From assembly GCF_015706575.1 (NCBI RefSeq), contig NW_024037063.1, forward strand, positions 15,810,927 to 15,874,926: 64,000 nucleotides of DNA, written 5' to 3'. A program made the position numbers and the translations under genes. The notes beneath the pieces were generated by a model. That model searched no databases and was not told where the DNA came from. It was given only the letters and a program-made list of their open reading frames with translations. Positions 53,801 to 56,800 of this stretch are shown here, piece by piece; positions within the stretch are counted from its first letter, which is position 1, and each line of letters starts with the position of its first letter. Origin of the DNA: Patiria miniata. Taxonomy: Eukaryota; Echinodermata; Asteroidea; Valvatida; Asterinidae.

Positions 53801-56800
53801 CATCAAAATACGTAAAGCACACCACGAAACTCCGATGGGGGTTGTTCCACGTAATAGGAGTGGAAGGGGAATTCTATGACTAAAATCCACATTATTGCTC
53901 CCATACCACTTGTCAAGCTGTACCATATTATCACAGTGTTCCCAATTCATTTTCTCATAAATGTTTCCAACCATAATAATAAATGAATCATATTATCCAA
54001 AGTTTTAATGACACATTGTCCACATAAAAAAATACTGTATGCATCATTTAACTTCACTTATCAACAGAAAAAATCAAAAATGTGCAATTACAACACTCGT
54101 TATTGTAAGAGATTCTCACAAAAATGTCCCATGGTGGTCCCATGGTGTCCCATGGTGTTCCCATGGTGTCCCATGGTGTTTATCCCATTGTGTTCAATTG
54201 GTGAACATCCACAGGAGTTTCCCATGGTCAGCTTAACAAATAGAATTCTTGATAACCTCTATGGCCACAAGGGAAATATTTTTAATTGAATTCAAATTTA
54301 CAGCTAGGCGAATAAGTAATTAAATCAAAGAAAGGTTTGCCTATAACTTGGGAGTGCAATTGGGTCTATGATGGTTTTTCATGGCACATGCATGTTCTCC
54401 AGTATAACCCGGCAGTGTCCCCGTGCTGCCTTTTAAATCTCCATGGTGTTCCCATTGTATCCATAATTTATATCACCCACATTATGGTGTTCCCATGGCG
54501 TCCGAATCCTCATGGTGTACCCATGTGTCTAAAATCCCCATATCCTCATGGTGTACCCATGTGTCTAAAATCCCCATGATGTTCCCATGGTGTCCAGTAA
54601 ATCCCCATGGTGTTCCCATGGTGACATACAATCCCAATGGTGTTTCCATGGTGTCCATAAAATCCCCATGGTGTTCCCATGGTGTCCATAAAATCGCCAT
54701 GGGGTTCCCATGGTGTTCCCATGATGTCCATAAATTCCCATGATGTTCCCATGATGTTCCCATGGTGTTCATTAATTCCACATGGTGTTCCCATGATGTC
54801 CATAAAATCCCCATGGTGTTCCCATGGTGTCCGTAAAATTCCCATGGTGTTCCCATGGAGCTCATAAAATCCCCATGGTGTTCCCATGGAGCTCGTAAAA
54901 TCCCCATGGTGTTCCCATGTTGTCCATGCAATCTCCATGGTGTTCCCATGGGTTTCCCATGATGATCATTTTAACTTACATGGTGTTCTTGATGACCCCA
55001 TGGGTTTCCCATGGGGTCCCATGGGAATCCCATGGGATGCTCATGGGACATTTCTGTAAGGGACAGCCTTAGAATTTGATTATGCACTGTACACCAATTC
55101 AAATTGGTTGGCCATCCTCAGGAATGTACACAGTTTGACATGGGCAAATAAATCAAGTTTACCACAGTGAATTTAACAAGTTAAGCTTAATGTATTTTCC
55201 CCCATATATTATGATTACCCCACTCTGACCAGATGTAAAGTTATTAAAGCATTGTGTAAAATGCAAGGCATATCAATAGAATTGTACAGGTTAGTTATGT
55301 TGCTCATTTATGTGCACAATTTACATTTCTCCTCAGAACACCAGCACAAGGATAAACAATGATACAAGGTTTAAGAAAGGATGCTATCCTCACTACACAT
55401 GTGCAGTGGATCAGGAGAATATTAAACGTGTGTTTCAAGATTGTGAAGACATGATTCAAAGAGAGCATCTCAAGAAATTTAATTTATTATAATTTTACTG
55501 ACGGGTCTCAAAGCAGTAATAAAAACAATACGTGTATTTTCATACTAGCAGTCCTCTTTACAAAGCATAAATGTTAACATTTATTGACGACTTTCCATGC
55601 AAATGAATGAACAATTCTGCCCTGGCAGAGTATGTATATCTCCCACGTACATTTGCTTGTCTTGTCAATTATAAAGACACCCCCCCCCTCCCAACACACA
55701 CATACACCCAAGTGTGTAATTGCCTGTAATCGGGGACCCCTATTGGCCCTCTTTTGTTTGTACTTTAACTTTTTATGAAGACCTTCCATTTAGTCCGAGA
55801 GCCCAGTGAGGTTTAATTAGAATATCGCGCACAAAAGGTTTGATGGTGGCAGCGAGTAGGTGGGTGTGTCCAACCTTCAAAACTGTCATTAAGTGTCACA
55901 CCCCGTGGGTTTGGGAGGGGGCACCGCCTAAAGACCCCCCAAAATTGACTTTTAATTAGAATATCGCGCACAAAAGGTTTGATGGTGGCAGCGAGTAGGT
56001 GGGTGTGTCCAACCTTCAAAACTGTCATTAAGTGTCACACCCCGTGGGTTTGGGAGGGGGCACCGCCTAAAGACCCCCCAAAATTGACTTTTAATTAGAA
56101 TGTCGCGTACAAGCATGGTTCCAATGCTAAAAGAAAGTATTTGATTAACTTACTGGGTATCAATGACCAATAACTTAACAATGAGAAATCCTGTGCGTTT
56201 CATGCTTAAGAATGGCCTAATTAGCGCTAATTATTAACCGTTAATTAGAATTTTTAGCGCAAGAGCAAAACCCTCACTAAAAGCTAATTAACTTGACTAT
56301 AATGCAAGATCCACAACTTAAGAATGGTATTTTCATGCAAATTTACTTAAGAACAGCTTTATTTACCACTAATTACGATTGTATGGTACGGAGGCCGATT
56401 CCTGCACAGTTAAAAAAGTTAGGCAATGCACACATGCTAAATAACGTAACGAAATAACGTGAAAGCATCGCTACACACGTACCCGGTACTGCATTACAAA
56501 ATAATCCCAGAATTGCAAAATACTGCAATATTCTATACATACAATAATATTATGCCGGCCTAAATGTCGAAATAGTACTGAATTACGCAATAATGCAACC
56601 TATGACGCTGTTGAGAAATGAATGTCCGTATTATGGCCCAATTCTGCAAATTTTCATTGCATTAAGATTTTTTGACGATGTATTAAAGCCTGCCCAATAC
56701 ATGAATGGATTGGAAAGCATACCCAATCATGGCAGATCCTGAATTATTAAAGAGAGATAAATTACGAAGAACCGCATCGAAGGCCCGAAAGCAAGCACAA

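Noticed and set aside
54120-55040. Frames with repeated [15 protein letters not shown]-like or SPWCSHGVP-like peptides
   Set aside because: Translation of the CCATGG array on both strands; no family signature and no splice context.
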